Source of the DNA: CAIQJJ01 sp049325275
Lineage (GTDB): Bacteria; Chloroflexota; Anaerolineae; Anaerolineales; UBA4823
Direction: 5' to 3'
Assembly (NCBI GenBank): GCA_049325275.1
Contig: JBMOLU010000002.1
Location: forward strand, 496,001 to 560,000
DNA: 64,000 nucleotides
Below the pieces are notes generated by a model. It made no database searches. It was not told the origin of the DNA and saw only the letters and a program-made list of their open reading frames with translations. The translations under genes were made by a program, and so were the position numbers. Positions 51,555-59,304 of this stretch are shown here, in pieces (within the stretch, counting starts at the first letter, position 1; each line of letters begins with the position of its first letter).

Positions 51555-53279
51555 ATGGCAAAACCGTTACGGGTATTGTTTTTGGAAGATCGCGTTGAAG
51601 ATGCTGAATTACTTTTGTTTACCCTGCAAAGCGCCGACTTCAACTGTACGTGGCAGCGTGTAGATACGCAGCAAGGTTACCTCGCAGCCTTGGAAGAAGA
51701 GCCTTGGCACATTATCCTGGCCGACTACGACTTACCCCAGTTCAATGCCTTGCGGGCCTTGCGTTTGCTACAGGAACGCAACCTGGATATTCCTTTCGTG
51801 GTTGTCACGGGCAGTTTCGAAGAGGTCGCTATCGAATGTATGAAGGCCGGCGCTTCTGACTATTTGCTCAAAGACCGCCTTGGCCGCCTGGTCCCTGCGG
51901 TCGAACGTGCCCTGCAAGAGAAGCGCCTGCGCGATGAAAAACGCCAGGCGGAAGAGTCTTTACGCGAAAGTGAAGCACGCTTCCGCTTGCTGGCCGAAAA
52001 TGCTACCGATATGATCTCGCGACACTCTCCCGAAGGGTATTACCTGTACGTTTCTCCGGCCGGCCAAACCTTGTTGGGTTACCAACCTGAAGAAATGTTA
52101 GGGTGCTCAGCCTACGACTTTATCCATCCCGAGGACATGCCGGCGGTTATTCGCTCTCACGCGCTTGTTTTGAGCCGGCCGGTTACGCCCACGGTGGTCT
52201 ATCGCTTTCGTTCGAAGCAGGGCAGTTACGTGTGGTTTGAATCGGTTTCCCGTGCCATTCTCGATCCCCAAACCGACGCTGTCCTGGAGATTCAGGTAAC
52301 CTCGCGCGATATCACCCAGCGCAGGAAAATGGAAGACGAACTGCACGAAAGCGAGCAGCGCCTGCGTACGGTGGTCACGAACGTCCCCATCATTCTCTTC
52401 GCAACCGACCGGCAGGGTTTGCTCACCTTTCTGGATGGCAAAGGCCTCGATCTGGTAGGGACGCAACCCGGCGGGCTTATCGGCCGTTCGGTTTTCGATC
52501 TGTGCCGCGATCTACCGGAGATCATCCGGTGTGTACGTTCCGCCTTGGCCGGTACGGCATTCGTAGAGACCATAGAAGCAGGCTCCATTTCTTTCGAGAC
52601 GTGGTTTTCGTCAATCCGGGATGTCGATGACCAGGTGATCGGTGTCATCGGGGTTGCCATGGACGTGACGGAACGCCGCAAGGCCGCCATGGAGCTGCAA
52701 TGCGCCCATCGAAACCTGGCCGAAGCATACGACGCGACCATTAAAGGCTGGTCGCGTGCCATGGACTATCGTGACCGCGAGACCGAAGGCCACACCGAAC
52801 GCGTAGCTGCGATGACGCTGCAACTGGCCTGCGCCATGGGCATTCCGGACGAGAAGCTGGTTCACATTCAACGCGGCGCGCTGCTGCACGACATGGGCAA
52901 GATGGCAATCCCCGATGCCATTTTGCACAAGCCCGGCCCGCTGAACGAGGACGAGTGGCGCATCATGCGCAAGCATCCCGAGTATGCTGTCGAGATGCTT
53001 GCACACATCGAATACCTGCGCCCGGCGCTCAAAATTCCCCAGTATCACCACGAAAAGTGGGATGGCAGCGGTTACCCGCTTGGCCTGAAAGGCGAAGAGA
53101 TTCCCATCGAAGCACGCATTTTTGCCATCGTCGACGTCTGGGATGCCCTGGCCTACGATCGGGTTTACCACCCGGCCTGGCCGCGCGAGAAGTTGATCGC
53201 GCACATCCGTACAGAAAGCGGCCGCCATTTCGACCCACTGGTGGTGGAAAGCTTCCTGCGCTTGTTCGTAGGCAAGTGA
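51555..53279 (+). CDS. Receiver-PAS-PAS-HD-GYP response regulator
   Basis: The 574-residue protein repeats the architecture of 43896-45692: a receiver (about 1-120; Asp57 in IILADYDLPQFN), two PAS domains (about 135-255 and 260-375) and an HD-GYP domain (about 385-574), with HDMGK at 445-449 and a GSGYPLG motif. It should degrade cyclic di-GMP. Being encoded right after a histidine kinase, it is the probable output of that kinase. It has GAGAGG upstream. The final block ARIFAIVDVWDALAYDRVYH is nearly the same as in the paralogue. Confidence 0.94.
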   Translation: MAKPLRVLFLEDRVEDAELLLFTLQSADFNCTWQRVDTQQGYLAALEEEPWHIILADYDLPQFNALRALRLLQERNLDIPFVVVTGSFEEVAIECMKAGASDYLLKDRLGRLVPAVERALQEKRLRDEKRQAEESLRESEARFRLLAENATDMISRHSPEGYYLYVSPAGQTLLGYQPEEMLGCSAYDFIHPEDMPAVIRSHALVLSRPVTPTVVYRFRSKQGSYVWFESVSRAILDPQTDAVLEIQVTSRDITQRRKMEDELHESEQRLRTVVTNVPIILFATDRQGLLTFLDGKGLDLVGTQPGGLIGRSVFDLCRDLPEIIRCVRSALAGTAFVETIEAGSISFETWFSSIRDVDDQVIGVIGVAMDVTERRKAAMELQCAHRNLAEAYDATIKGWSRAMDYRDRETEGHTERVAAMTLQLACAMGIPDEKLVHIQRGALLHDMGKMAIPDAILHKPGPLNEDEWRIMRKHPEYAVEMLAHIEYLRPALKIPQYHHEKWDGSGYPLGLKGEEIPIEARIFAIVDVWDALAYDRVYHPAWPREKLIAHIRTESGRHFDPLVVESFLRLFVGK

Positions 53280-53286
53280 TGCATCG

Positions 53287-53637
53287 CTACCGATGCCGCC
53301 TGGCTAACTCGTCGACGATTTCATCCAGTGCGATGTTTTTGGCTGCCAGCAGGACCAGTGTGTGGTAGAACAGATCGGCAGATTCTTCGATCAATCGCTC
53401 CCGGCTTTGCGCCAGGGCGGCCACGATCACTTCGGTGGCTTCCTCACCCACTTTTTGGCTGATCTTGGCCTCACCTTTAGCGAACAAACTTGCCGTGTAC
53501 GAACTCTCAGGGGAAGCTTCCCGGCGCGAGCAAATAACTTCGTATAGCTGTTGCAGCGAGAAATGCTGCGGATCGTCCGGTAACGCACGTGCGACGTGCA
53601 CTTCTCCATGTTCATCGATTTTCAATTCATTGCACAT
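53287..53637 (-). CDS. hisE: Phosphoribosyl-ATP pyrophosphatase
   Basis: This 116-residue protein catalyses the second step of histidine synthesis, PR-ATP to PR-AMP, in the cytoplasm. The all-alpha NTP-pyrophosphohydrolase motif is clear: KISQKVGEEATEVIVAAL and LIEESADLFYHTLVLL, whose Glu/Asp residues bind magnesium. It is a stand-alone HisE without the HisI cyclohydrolase domain, and hisI is not in this window. It is the last gene of the his operon and starts 11 bases inside the end of the phosphatase gene. Confidence 0.95.
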   Translation of the reverse strand: MCNELKIDEHGEVHVARALPDDPQHFSLQQLYEVICSRREASPESSYTASLFAKGEAKISQKVGEEATEVIVAALAQSRERLIEESADLFYHTLVLLAAKNIALDEIVDELARRHR

Positions 53638-54193
53638 CTTCGATCACCTTCTCGAGTCTAAAATCGGGCAGCGACAGCGCCACCAACGAGGGCAGGCCTA
53701 GCTTTTGCCAGAGCGGAAAGGCCCCTGCACCGGTTGCGTGGGCCACGCACAGGCTGATCACCGTTCCATGGGCGACGACGGCCAGATTCTGTTCCTGGTG
53801 TTCGGCCAACAGGCCGTCGAGCGCTCTGCAAAAGCGGCGCTGTGCCTGGCGGGCCGTCTCTGCGCCGAAGACCAGTTCGTCCGGGCGGCGGAAAAACTCT
53901 GCAATCTGCCTATGGAAGTCTGGCTGGGAGAGCAGCCCTGGCTGCGGGCGTTCGTGCTCGTGCAGGTTTCCGGCCGTGCCCCACGGGACGTTCAGTTGTT
54001 CGGCGACCAGCCGCCCGGTTTCGCTTGCCTTAGGTTCACGGCTGCTGATGACCCGGTGCGGTGTGTAAACGGCCACCCGCTGTGCCAGTGGACCGCAACG
54101 CTGCCGGCCTGCCTCGCTCAAAACCCACTGCGCCGCGGGCTTGTTCGCATCTACCACCGGCAATGAATGTTTAATCAAGATGAGCCAGTTCAC
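53627..54193 (-). CDS. Histidine-phosphatase-superfamily protein inside the his operon
   Basis: The 188-residue protein has the phosphoglycerate-mutase-like fold: LIKHSLPV in place of the usual RHG motif (Lys8-His9), SSREPKASETGRLVAEQL, GAETARQAQRRF with the catalytic Glu region, and VVAHGTVISL with the second His. Family members are broad phosphomonoesterases. It starts with GTG at 54193 after AAAGGGG, 11 bases after hisF, and overlaps hisE. The operon has no recognisable histidinol-phosphate phosphatase, because HisB here is dehydratase only. This gene is therefore a candidate for that missing step. The Arg-to-Lys change in the first motif is unusual. Confidence 0.8.
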   Translation of the reverse strand: MNWLILIKHSLPVVDANKPAAQWVLSEAGRQRCGPLAQRVAVYTPHRVISSREPKASETGRLVAEQLNVPWGTAGNLHEHERPQPGLLSQPDFHRQIAEFFRRPDELVFGAETARQAQRRFCRALDGLLAEHQEQNLAVVAHGTVISLCVAHATGAGAFPLWQKLGLPSLVALSLPDFRLEKVIEDVQ

Positions 54194-54204
54194 CGGTCAC
54201 CCCT

Positions 54205-54999
54205 TTACGTCGCTGCTTGTCCGGCTACCCGGCGTACCTTGACCCCACGTTCGGCCAGGTAGGCCTTGATTTCCCCCACAGTATAAGTTCCGTAGTGCAG
54301 CATCGAAGCGATCAGGGCTGCATCGGCTTTCCCTTCGGTCAGGACATCGTAGAGGTGCCCCGGATTCCCGCCACCCCCCGATGCGATCACCGGAATGCCT
54401 ACCACCTCAGCGATCCTGCGCGTCAGGCGCAGTTCATAGCCTTCTTTGGTGCCATCCGCATCGATCGAGTTTACCACGAGTTCTCCGGCACCCAGTTCCT
54501 CACCGCGCCTGGCCCATTGGACGGCATCCAGGCCCATCGGCGTGCGACCGCCGTTGATGACGATCTCGTATCCCGAAGGGACTTCCGGCGTGGGTGTCAC
54601 ACGCAGCACGTCCATCGAAAGCACCACGGCCTGCGCCCCAAAGGCCTGCGACGCCTCGTGGATCAGTTCGGGCCGCTTGACTGCTGCCGAATTGACGTTA
54701 ATCTTTTCGGCCCCGGCCAGCAGCACCTTGGCGCAATCTTCCACCGTACGCAGCCCGCCGCCCACCGAAAAGGGGATGAAAACCTGCGCCGCCACGCTGC
54801 TGACCACGTCCAGCATGATATTGCGGTTGTCGCTGGATGCGGTGATGTCGTAAAAGACCAGCTCGTCCAGGCCCTGTTCGTAGTACTTTCTTGCCTGCAC
54901 CACCGGGTCGCCGATGTCTTGTGTGTCGACAAACTTGACCGATTTCGCCAGTTTACCCTGGCGCACGTCGAGGCAGGAAATGATGCGTTTGCTTAACAT
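54205..54999 (-). CDS. hisF: Imidazole glycerol phosphate synthase, cyclase subunit
   Basis: The 264-residue TIM barrel converts PRFAR plus ammonia from HisH into imidazole glycerol phosphate and AICAR. The two catalytic aspartates are in place: Asp11 (SCLDVRQG) and Asp130 (VLSMDV). Phosphate-binding loops SVGGGLRT and ASGGGGNPGH are intact. It starts at 54999 with AGGA upstream, 14 bases after hisH, consistent with the stoichiometric HisF-HisH complex. Confidence 0.97.
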   Translation of the reverse strand: MLSKRIISCLDVRQGKLAKSVKFVDTQDIGDPVVQARKYYEQGLDELVFYDITASSDNRNIMLDVVSSVAAQVFIPFSVGGGLRTVEDCAKVLLAGAEKINVNSAAVKRPELIHEASQAFGAQAVVLSMDVLRVTPTPEVPSGYEIVINGGRTPMGLDAVQWARRGEELGAGELVVNSIDADGTKEGYELRLTRRIAEVVGIPVIASGGGGNPGHLYDVLTEGKADAALIASMLHYGTYTVGEIKAYLAERGVKVRRVAGQAAT

Positions 55000-55013
55000 A
55001 ACGATTCCTAATA

Positions 55014-55625
55014 TTATGGCTTCCAAACAGCAAAATTTTGCAGTAACTTCAAGCCGATCTCGCCGCTTTTTTCGGGGTGGAATTGGGTGGCGAAGAGGTT
55101 GGCGTGGCCGATCGCTGCCGGAAAAGTAACTTCATATTCGCTGGTAGCGAAGATGTCTTCGGCGCGGGCTGGCTGCGGGTAGTAGGCGTGGACGAAATAG
55201 AATTCGTCGCCGGGCCGAAGGTCTTTGAGCACGAAATGCCCGCGTTCCGGGCTGACGGCGTTCCAACCCATGTGGGGGATTTTTAGCGCCGAGTCGTTCA
55301 AAACAAAACGCGGGCACGTTCCGGGGATGAGAGCCAGGCAGGGAGTGTCCCCTTCTTCGGAATGTGCCAGCACGACCTGCGATCCCAGGCAAATTCCCAG
55401 GATCGGGGTCCCATCGACGAAGGCTTCTTGCAGCGCCTCATCCAGGCCGCGTGCCTCGAGCACACTCATCGCCGTAGCGGCATGGCCCACGCCGGGGAAG
55501 ACGATCCGTTCTGCCCGGCTAACGGTGTGCGGGTCGGCGGTGATCTGGTTCTCGATTTTGAGATAGTCGAGGGCGCGCTTGACCGATGTGAGATTTCCGG
55601 CCTTGTAATCAACGATCGCGATCAT
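55014..55625 (-). CDS. hisH: Imidazole glycerol phosphate synthase, glutaminase subunit
   Basis: The 203-residue class I glutamine amidotransferase supplies ammonia to HisF. The triad is visible: Cys79 in GICLGSQ, and His183 and Glu185 in FHPEKS. The oxyanion strand PGVGHAAT is also conserved. The start at 55625 has AAGGAG upstream; an open extension upstream is not HisH-like. It lies 83 bases after hisA and 14 before hisF. Confidence 0.97.
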   Translation of the reverse strand: MIAIVDYKAGNLTSVKRALDYLKIENQITADPHTVSRAERIVFPGVGHAATAMSVLEARGLDEALQEAFVDGTPILGICLGSQVVLAHSEEGDTPCLALIPGTCPRFVLNDSALKIPHMGWNAVSPERGHFVLKDLRPGDEFYFVHAYYPQPARAEDIFATSEYEVTFPAAIGHANLFATQFHPEKSGEIGLKLLQNFAVWKP

Positions 55626-55708
55626 AAAGAACTCCTTGTTGGTACGTGATGCATAGCACATAAAGCGGGCGCGACGCGCTCCTCGCGCTTCTGCAAGTCC
55701 ATCACGGC

Positions 55709-56464
55709 TCAATCTTCACCCATGGCGCAAAACAACGCCGGCAGGCTGACCTTGCCCTCGTACAGCGCCCGTCCGACGATTGCACCCGCCAGCCCGGCCC
55801 GCCGGACGCGTTGCACGTCTTCGACGGTCGAGACACCTCCTGATGCCACCACCTGCAGCCCGGTAGCCGCCTGCAGCGCAACGGCGCTCTCCACATTGAC
55901 GCCGCTGCTGACACCGTCGCGCTTGACATCCGTCAACACGCACCAGGCCAGTCCTTGCCGGCGTAAACGCTGCCCGATTTCGAGCACGCCCAGGGCGGTC
56001 GTCTCCTGCCAGCCTTTGACGGCCACGTGCCCGTCGCGCGCCCCGATGTCTCCGGCAATTTTATCGGAGCCGTAGCTGGCGAGGGCCCAATCCACCAAGG
56101 CCGGATTCTGGATGGCCGCCGTACCCAGGAAGACGCGCGCCACCCCCATTTCCAACGGCCTGCGCAGCGTCGCTTCATCACGGATGCCGCCGCCGAACTC
56201 CACCTTTAAACCCACGGCCAGAATTTGTTCGAGGGCCTGGAGGTTGGCACGCGAGTCTTCGTCGAACGCGCCGCTCAGGTTGATCACATGCAGCCACTCG
56301 GCACCTTCGGCCTGCCAGCGTTCGGCCCAGTAGCGTGGTTCGTCGCCGTACGTCGTCTGGCGCGCCGGATCGCCCTGGGCCAGCCGCACCACTTTGCCCT
56401 GTCGCAGGTCGATGGCGGGGAAGATGGTGAAGGGGGAGGATGGCGAGAAGCCTGTATCCATCAT
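55709..56464 (-). CDS. hisA: ProFAR isomerase
   Basis: The 251-residue TIM barrel performs the Amadori rearrangement of ProFAR to PRFAR. Conserved parts are IFPAIDLRQGKVVRL with the catalytic Asp19 equivalent, FGGGIRD, LTDVKRDG with the second catalytic region, and ASGGVSTVEDV. The N-terminus has about ten extra residues. Its ATG overlaps the stop of the DinB-like gene (ATGA). In actinobacteria a related PriA also serves tryptophan synthesis; nothing here distinguishes that. Confidence 0.95.
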   Translation of the reverse strand: MMDTGFSPSSPFTIFPAIDLRQGKVVRLAQGDPARQTTYGDEPRYWAERWQAEGAEWLHVINLSGAFDEDSRANLQALEQILAVGLKVEFGGGIRDEATLRRPLEMGVARVFLGTAAIQNPALVDWALASYGSDKIAGDIGARDGHVAVKGWQETTALGVLEIGQRLRRQGLAWCVLTDVKRDGVSSGVNVESAVALQAATGLQVVASGGVSTVEDVQRVRRAGLAGAIVGRALYEGKVSLPALFCAMGED

Positions 56465-56928
56465 TCGCTCAACTGGCGTGCAATTTGCGCACAGTGAACG
56501 GCATCGTGCGCTGCGATGTGCAGCACGTAACTAAAAATGGTAATTTGTCCGGCTTCGAGGTGGTTCCCAGGGCGCTCCCAACTCTCGGTGGGCAGCGCTT
56601 CCAGAATGGCGACGTATTGCTGCCGAGAGCGGATGAAGGCAAACAGCGCCGCATGCATGTCCTCGGCGGTGTAGTTGCGCGTAACCGCCAACTGCTCCTG
56701 ATCGAACGGGATCAGGTCGGGGTTCTCCTGGTCGCGCATCAGGGTGACCCGTTGGATTGAAAACTCTTCCGTATCCCGCAAGTGGCACAACACCTCGGCT
56801 ACCGACCAACCTTCGTCGCCGCCTTTGGCCGACCGGGCTTCCTCCTGGCTGACACCGGTCAGCAGGGCGGTCAACGTGTCAGGTGTGGCCCGCAGGGCGT
56901 TGATCAGGTCTTGGTGTACGTTGTACAT
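56461..56928 (-). CDS. DinB-like four-helix protein in the his operon
   Basis: The 155-residue protein belongs to the DinB/YfiT-like metal-binding four-helix family: AEVLCHLRDTEEF and YVLHIAAHDAVHCAQIA carry the His residues of the metal site. Members include thiol-dependent transferases and DNA-damage-induced proteins of unknown role. The start at 56928 has GGAGG six bases upstream. It overlaps hisA by four bases, so it is co-transcribed with it. A histidine-pathway role is not evident. It may be a hitchhiker or an unrelated metal-dependent enzyme. Confidence 0.8.
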   Translation of the reverse strand: MYNVHQDLINALRATPDTLTALLTGVSQEEARSAKGGDEGWSVAEVLCHLRDTEEFSIQRVTLMRDQENPDLIPFDQEQLAVTRNYTAEDMHAALFAFIRSRQQYVAILEALPTESWERPGNHLEAGQITIFSYVLHIAAHDAVHCAQIARQLSE

Positions 56929-57041
56929 GAGGTCCTCCAATGGTTGATTTTTGGGTCAGCAATTGCCGGGCAATTCGCCGGCGGCCCAAGAACGGTGGGG
57001 GTGGCAGGAAGAGCGGGCAGGATACCCGCCGTCCCAGGGGG

Positions 57042-57136
57042 CCAGGTGCGACGTGCTTTGCCGGTTAGAAACAGGCGTCATCTGTCCTTATGAAAGTGCG
57101 TCGCACCTGGCGGCGGCACTTTTCAGGCAGTTGCTA
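57042..57136. mobile_element. MITE-like element, second copy, one end shortened
   Basis: This element is the reverse complement of the one at 12296-12397. It shares CAGGTGCGACGCACTT, CGGCAAAG-ACGTCGCACCT and one outer end (CTGAAAAGT), but lacks the other terminal inverted repeat. It sits between the DinB-like gene and hisB within the his operon. No coding capacity is present. Confidence 0.6.
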
Positions 57137-57153
57137 ATACCCGAGATGGCAAA

Positions 57154-57744
57154 CTACAAGCTGCCCTTGGTCGATGGAATCACGCCTGCCCGCCGGGCAT
57201 CGATCTGCGTGGCGGCGTCGAGCGCCCGGCCGAGGGCCTTGAAGAGCGCCTCCGCTTTGTGATGATCGTCGCGTCCGTAAAGCACCCGTGCATGCAGGTT
57301 GATGCGCGCCGCCGCTGCAAAACTCTCGAAGAAGTGCTCGAACAGGCTCGTGGCGATGCCGCCGACGGCAGGCGTACGCCATTTGACTTGTATCACCGTG
57401 TAAGGACGGCCCGACAGGTCGAGTGCGACGAAGGCCAGGGCTTCGTCCATTGGCACGTAGGCGTGGGCCGTACGGACGATGCCTTTCTTGTCGCCCCACG
57501 CCTCGGCGAAGGCCTGTCCCAGCACGATGGCTACGTCCTCGACCGTATGGTGCTCATCGACATGCAGGTCGCCGCCAGCCTTGACCGCCAGGTCGAAAAG
57601 CCCGTGCACGGCGATATGGGTCAGCATGTGGTCGAGAAAGCCGATGCCGGTGGCAATTTCGTGCTTGCCCGAACCGTCCAGGTCGAGCGAAAGGCCGACC
57701 TCGGTCTCGTTGGTCTTGCGGGAAAGGGAAGATGTACGTTTCAT
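57154..57744 (-). CDS. hisB: Imidazoleglycerol-phosphate dehydratase
   Basis: The 196-residue enzyme dehydrates imidazole glycerol phosphate to imidazole acetol phosphate using manganese. Metal-binding motifs HHTVEDVAIVLG and DDHHKAEALFKALGRAL are intact, and DHMLTHIAVHG is present. It is the monofunctional form without the N-terminal HAD histidinol-phosphatase domain of enteric HisB. The pathway phosphatase must therefore be another protein. Confidence 0.97.
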   Translation of the reverse strand: MKRTSSLSRKTNETEVGLSLDLDGSGKHEIATGIGFLDHMLTHIAVHGLFDLAVKAGGDLHVDEHHTVEDVAIVLGQAFAEAWGDKKGIVRTAHAYVPMDEALAFVALDLSGRPYTVIQVKWRTPAVGGIATSLFEHFFESFAAAARINLHARVLYGRDDHHKAEALFKALGRALDAATQIDARRAGVIPSTKGSL

Positions 57745-57796
57745 GATCGCTTATCCAGAATGCGTGATGGCTGAACGATGCATCGCCTTTCCGCCG

Positions 57797-58177
57797 TCAC
57801 GCATCGCCCAATGCCGGCAGCGGCCACCAGTCATCGCACTGTTGCCGTGTAAACGAAGGCGAGCAGGCGCTCAGGTAGGTGAGCGCCGTGCCGCCGGTAT
57901 TTTCCAGGCCGTGCTCGGCCCAGGATGGGATGAAGATGCAGTCGCCGGCGCGTACTTCCTGGCGTTCACCCGCCACCGTCATGATGCCCGAACCGGCCAG
58001 GATGGTGTAGGTCTGTTCCGGTTCGTGTTTGTGGATGTTTTGAAAGCCGTTCGGTTCCATTTCGACGAGCGTCACCGAGAGCTTTTCGGCACCGCAAGTA
58101 CGCTCGGAGACCAACAGGTACGAGGTAATGCCATCGCGGGTATAACGCGGGGATGAAGAACGGGTAAGGATATCCAT
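57797..58177 (-). CDS. Cupin-domain protein in the his operon
   Basis: The 126-residue single-domain cupin has the first motif NIHKHEPEQTYTILAGSG (His-x-His-x4-Glu) and the second motif IPSWAEHGLENTG with the third His, so it should bind a divalent metal. The function could be an isomerase, dioxygenase or sensor. The start at 58177 has AGGAG upstream. It lies between hisB and hisC. Why a cupin should sit in a his operon is unclear. A sensor or sugar-phosphate role is only a guess. Confidence 0.8.
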   Translation of the reverse strand: MDILTRSSSPRYTRDGITSYLLVSERTCGAEKLSVTLVEMEPNGFQNIHKHEPEQTYTILAGSGIMTVAGERQEVRAGDCIFIPSWAEHGLENTGGTALTYLSACSPSFTRQQCDDWWPLPALGDA

Positions 58178-58188
58178 GTTTGCTCCTG

Positions 58189-59304
58189 TCACGGTCTGTT
58201 TTTTAAGGCTTCCAACAATCTGTCGGTATCTTCGGGTGTGCCCACGCTAATGCGGACGTGATCGCGCAGCCGCGGCGCTTCGAAATAACGGATCAGAATT
58301 CCATATTCGCACAGATAATCTTTGAGCGCTCGGCCCGGTGCCGTCTCCTCATCCCCCCAACCGCCAGGAATGCGACACAGGATGAAATTCGAGCTTGTCG
58401 GGTAAGGTTGCAGGGAGGGGATGGCGCTCAAGCCTGCCAACAGGCGCTCTCTTTCTCGCATCAAGTCGTTGACAGTGTCTGCGAGATAGTCGGCGTCTTC
58501 GAGCGAAGCAATCGCCGCCGCGCTGGCGGCCACGCTGACGTTGTAAGGCTGCTTGGCCTTCCACAGGGTTGGCATCAGCCACTGCGGGAAGGCGCCGTAG
58601 CCCACACGCAACCCGGCCAGCCCGGCCCACTTGCTGAAGGTGCGCATCACGATCAGGTTGTTGCGTTCGGGGACCTGCCGGAGCCTGGTTCCGCCTTCGC
58701 CCAGCCGTCCCTGTCCGGTGAACTCGATGTAGGCCTCATCGAGCACGACGAGCGTGGGCAGTTCCAGCAGTGCGTCGATCGTTTCGGGCGCAGGCAGCGA
58801 ACCATCGGGGTTATTGGGCGTGGGCAGGAAGAAGGCCTTCGGGCGGTAAGTTTCCACGGCCTTGCGGATGGCCTCCAAATCCAGCGAAAAATCCTCCCGC
58901 CGCGGCGCTTCCACCACCTGCCCGGCATTCAGGCGCGTGTGCGTCGCGTACATCTCGAACGTCGGCGGGCAAACCAGGACCTTTTCGCCCGGTTCGACCA
59001 ACACACGGATCGATAAATCGATCAACTCATCTACACCCGCCCCCGCCAGCAAGTATTCTGCCGGCACACCGCTGAACGCTGCCAGCGCCGCCCGCAGGCT
59101 GCGGCTTTCGGGATCGGGGTAAACGTGTGCGTACTGGAGTTCCGCCAGGGCCTGGCGCACGCGTGGCGATGGCCCGTAGGGGTTCTCGTTGGCGTCAAGC
59201 TTGACGATCGCCTCCGGGACACAGCCGAGCCGCGCCGAAAGCACTTCCAAAGGCTCGACGGGTTTATATGCGGAAAGCATCGCCAGGTGCGAACGAATCT
59301 TCAT
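58189..59304 (-). CDS. hisC: Histidinol-phosphate aminotransferase, copy 1
   Basis: The 371-residue PLP enzyme transfers an amino group from glutamate to imidazole acetol phosphate. The PLP lysine lies in TFSKWAGLAGLRVGYG, and LDANENPYGPSP and PTPNNPDGS are typical of HisC. It starts at 59304, overlapping the stop of the second copy by four bases. A 460-base block and a second ~170-base block are identical or nearly so with the other copy, which shows recent gene conversion. The N- and C-terminal ~90 residues differ more, so specificity may differ. Confidence 0.95.
   Translation of the reverse strand: MKIRSHLAMLSAYKPVEPLEVLSARLGCVPEAIVKLDANENPYGPSPRVRQALAELQYAHVYPDPESRSLRAALAAFSGVPAEYLLAGAGVDELIDLSIRVLVEPGEKVLVCPPTFEMYATHTRLNAGQVVEAPRREDFSLDLEAIRKAVETYRPKAFFLPTPNNPDGSLPAPETIDALLELPTLVVLDEAYIEFTGQGRLGEGGTRLRQVPERNNLIVMRTFSKWAGLAGLRVGYGAFPQWLMPTLWKAKQPYNVSVAASAAAIASLEDADYLADTVNDLMRERERLLAGLSAIPSLQPYPTSSNFILCRIPGGWGDEETAPGRALKDYLCEYGILIRYFEAPRLRDHVRISVGTPEDTDRLLEALKNRP
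58481..58940. repeat. Gene-conversion tract in hisC copy 1
   Basis: These 460 bases appear identical, base for base, to 59587-60046 at a constant offset of 1106. A second tract, 59030-59196, matches 60136-60302 with one mismatch. Between and outside the tracts the two genes differ clearly. Confidence 0.85.
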
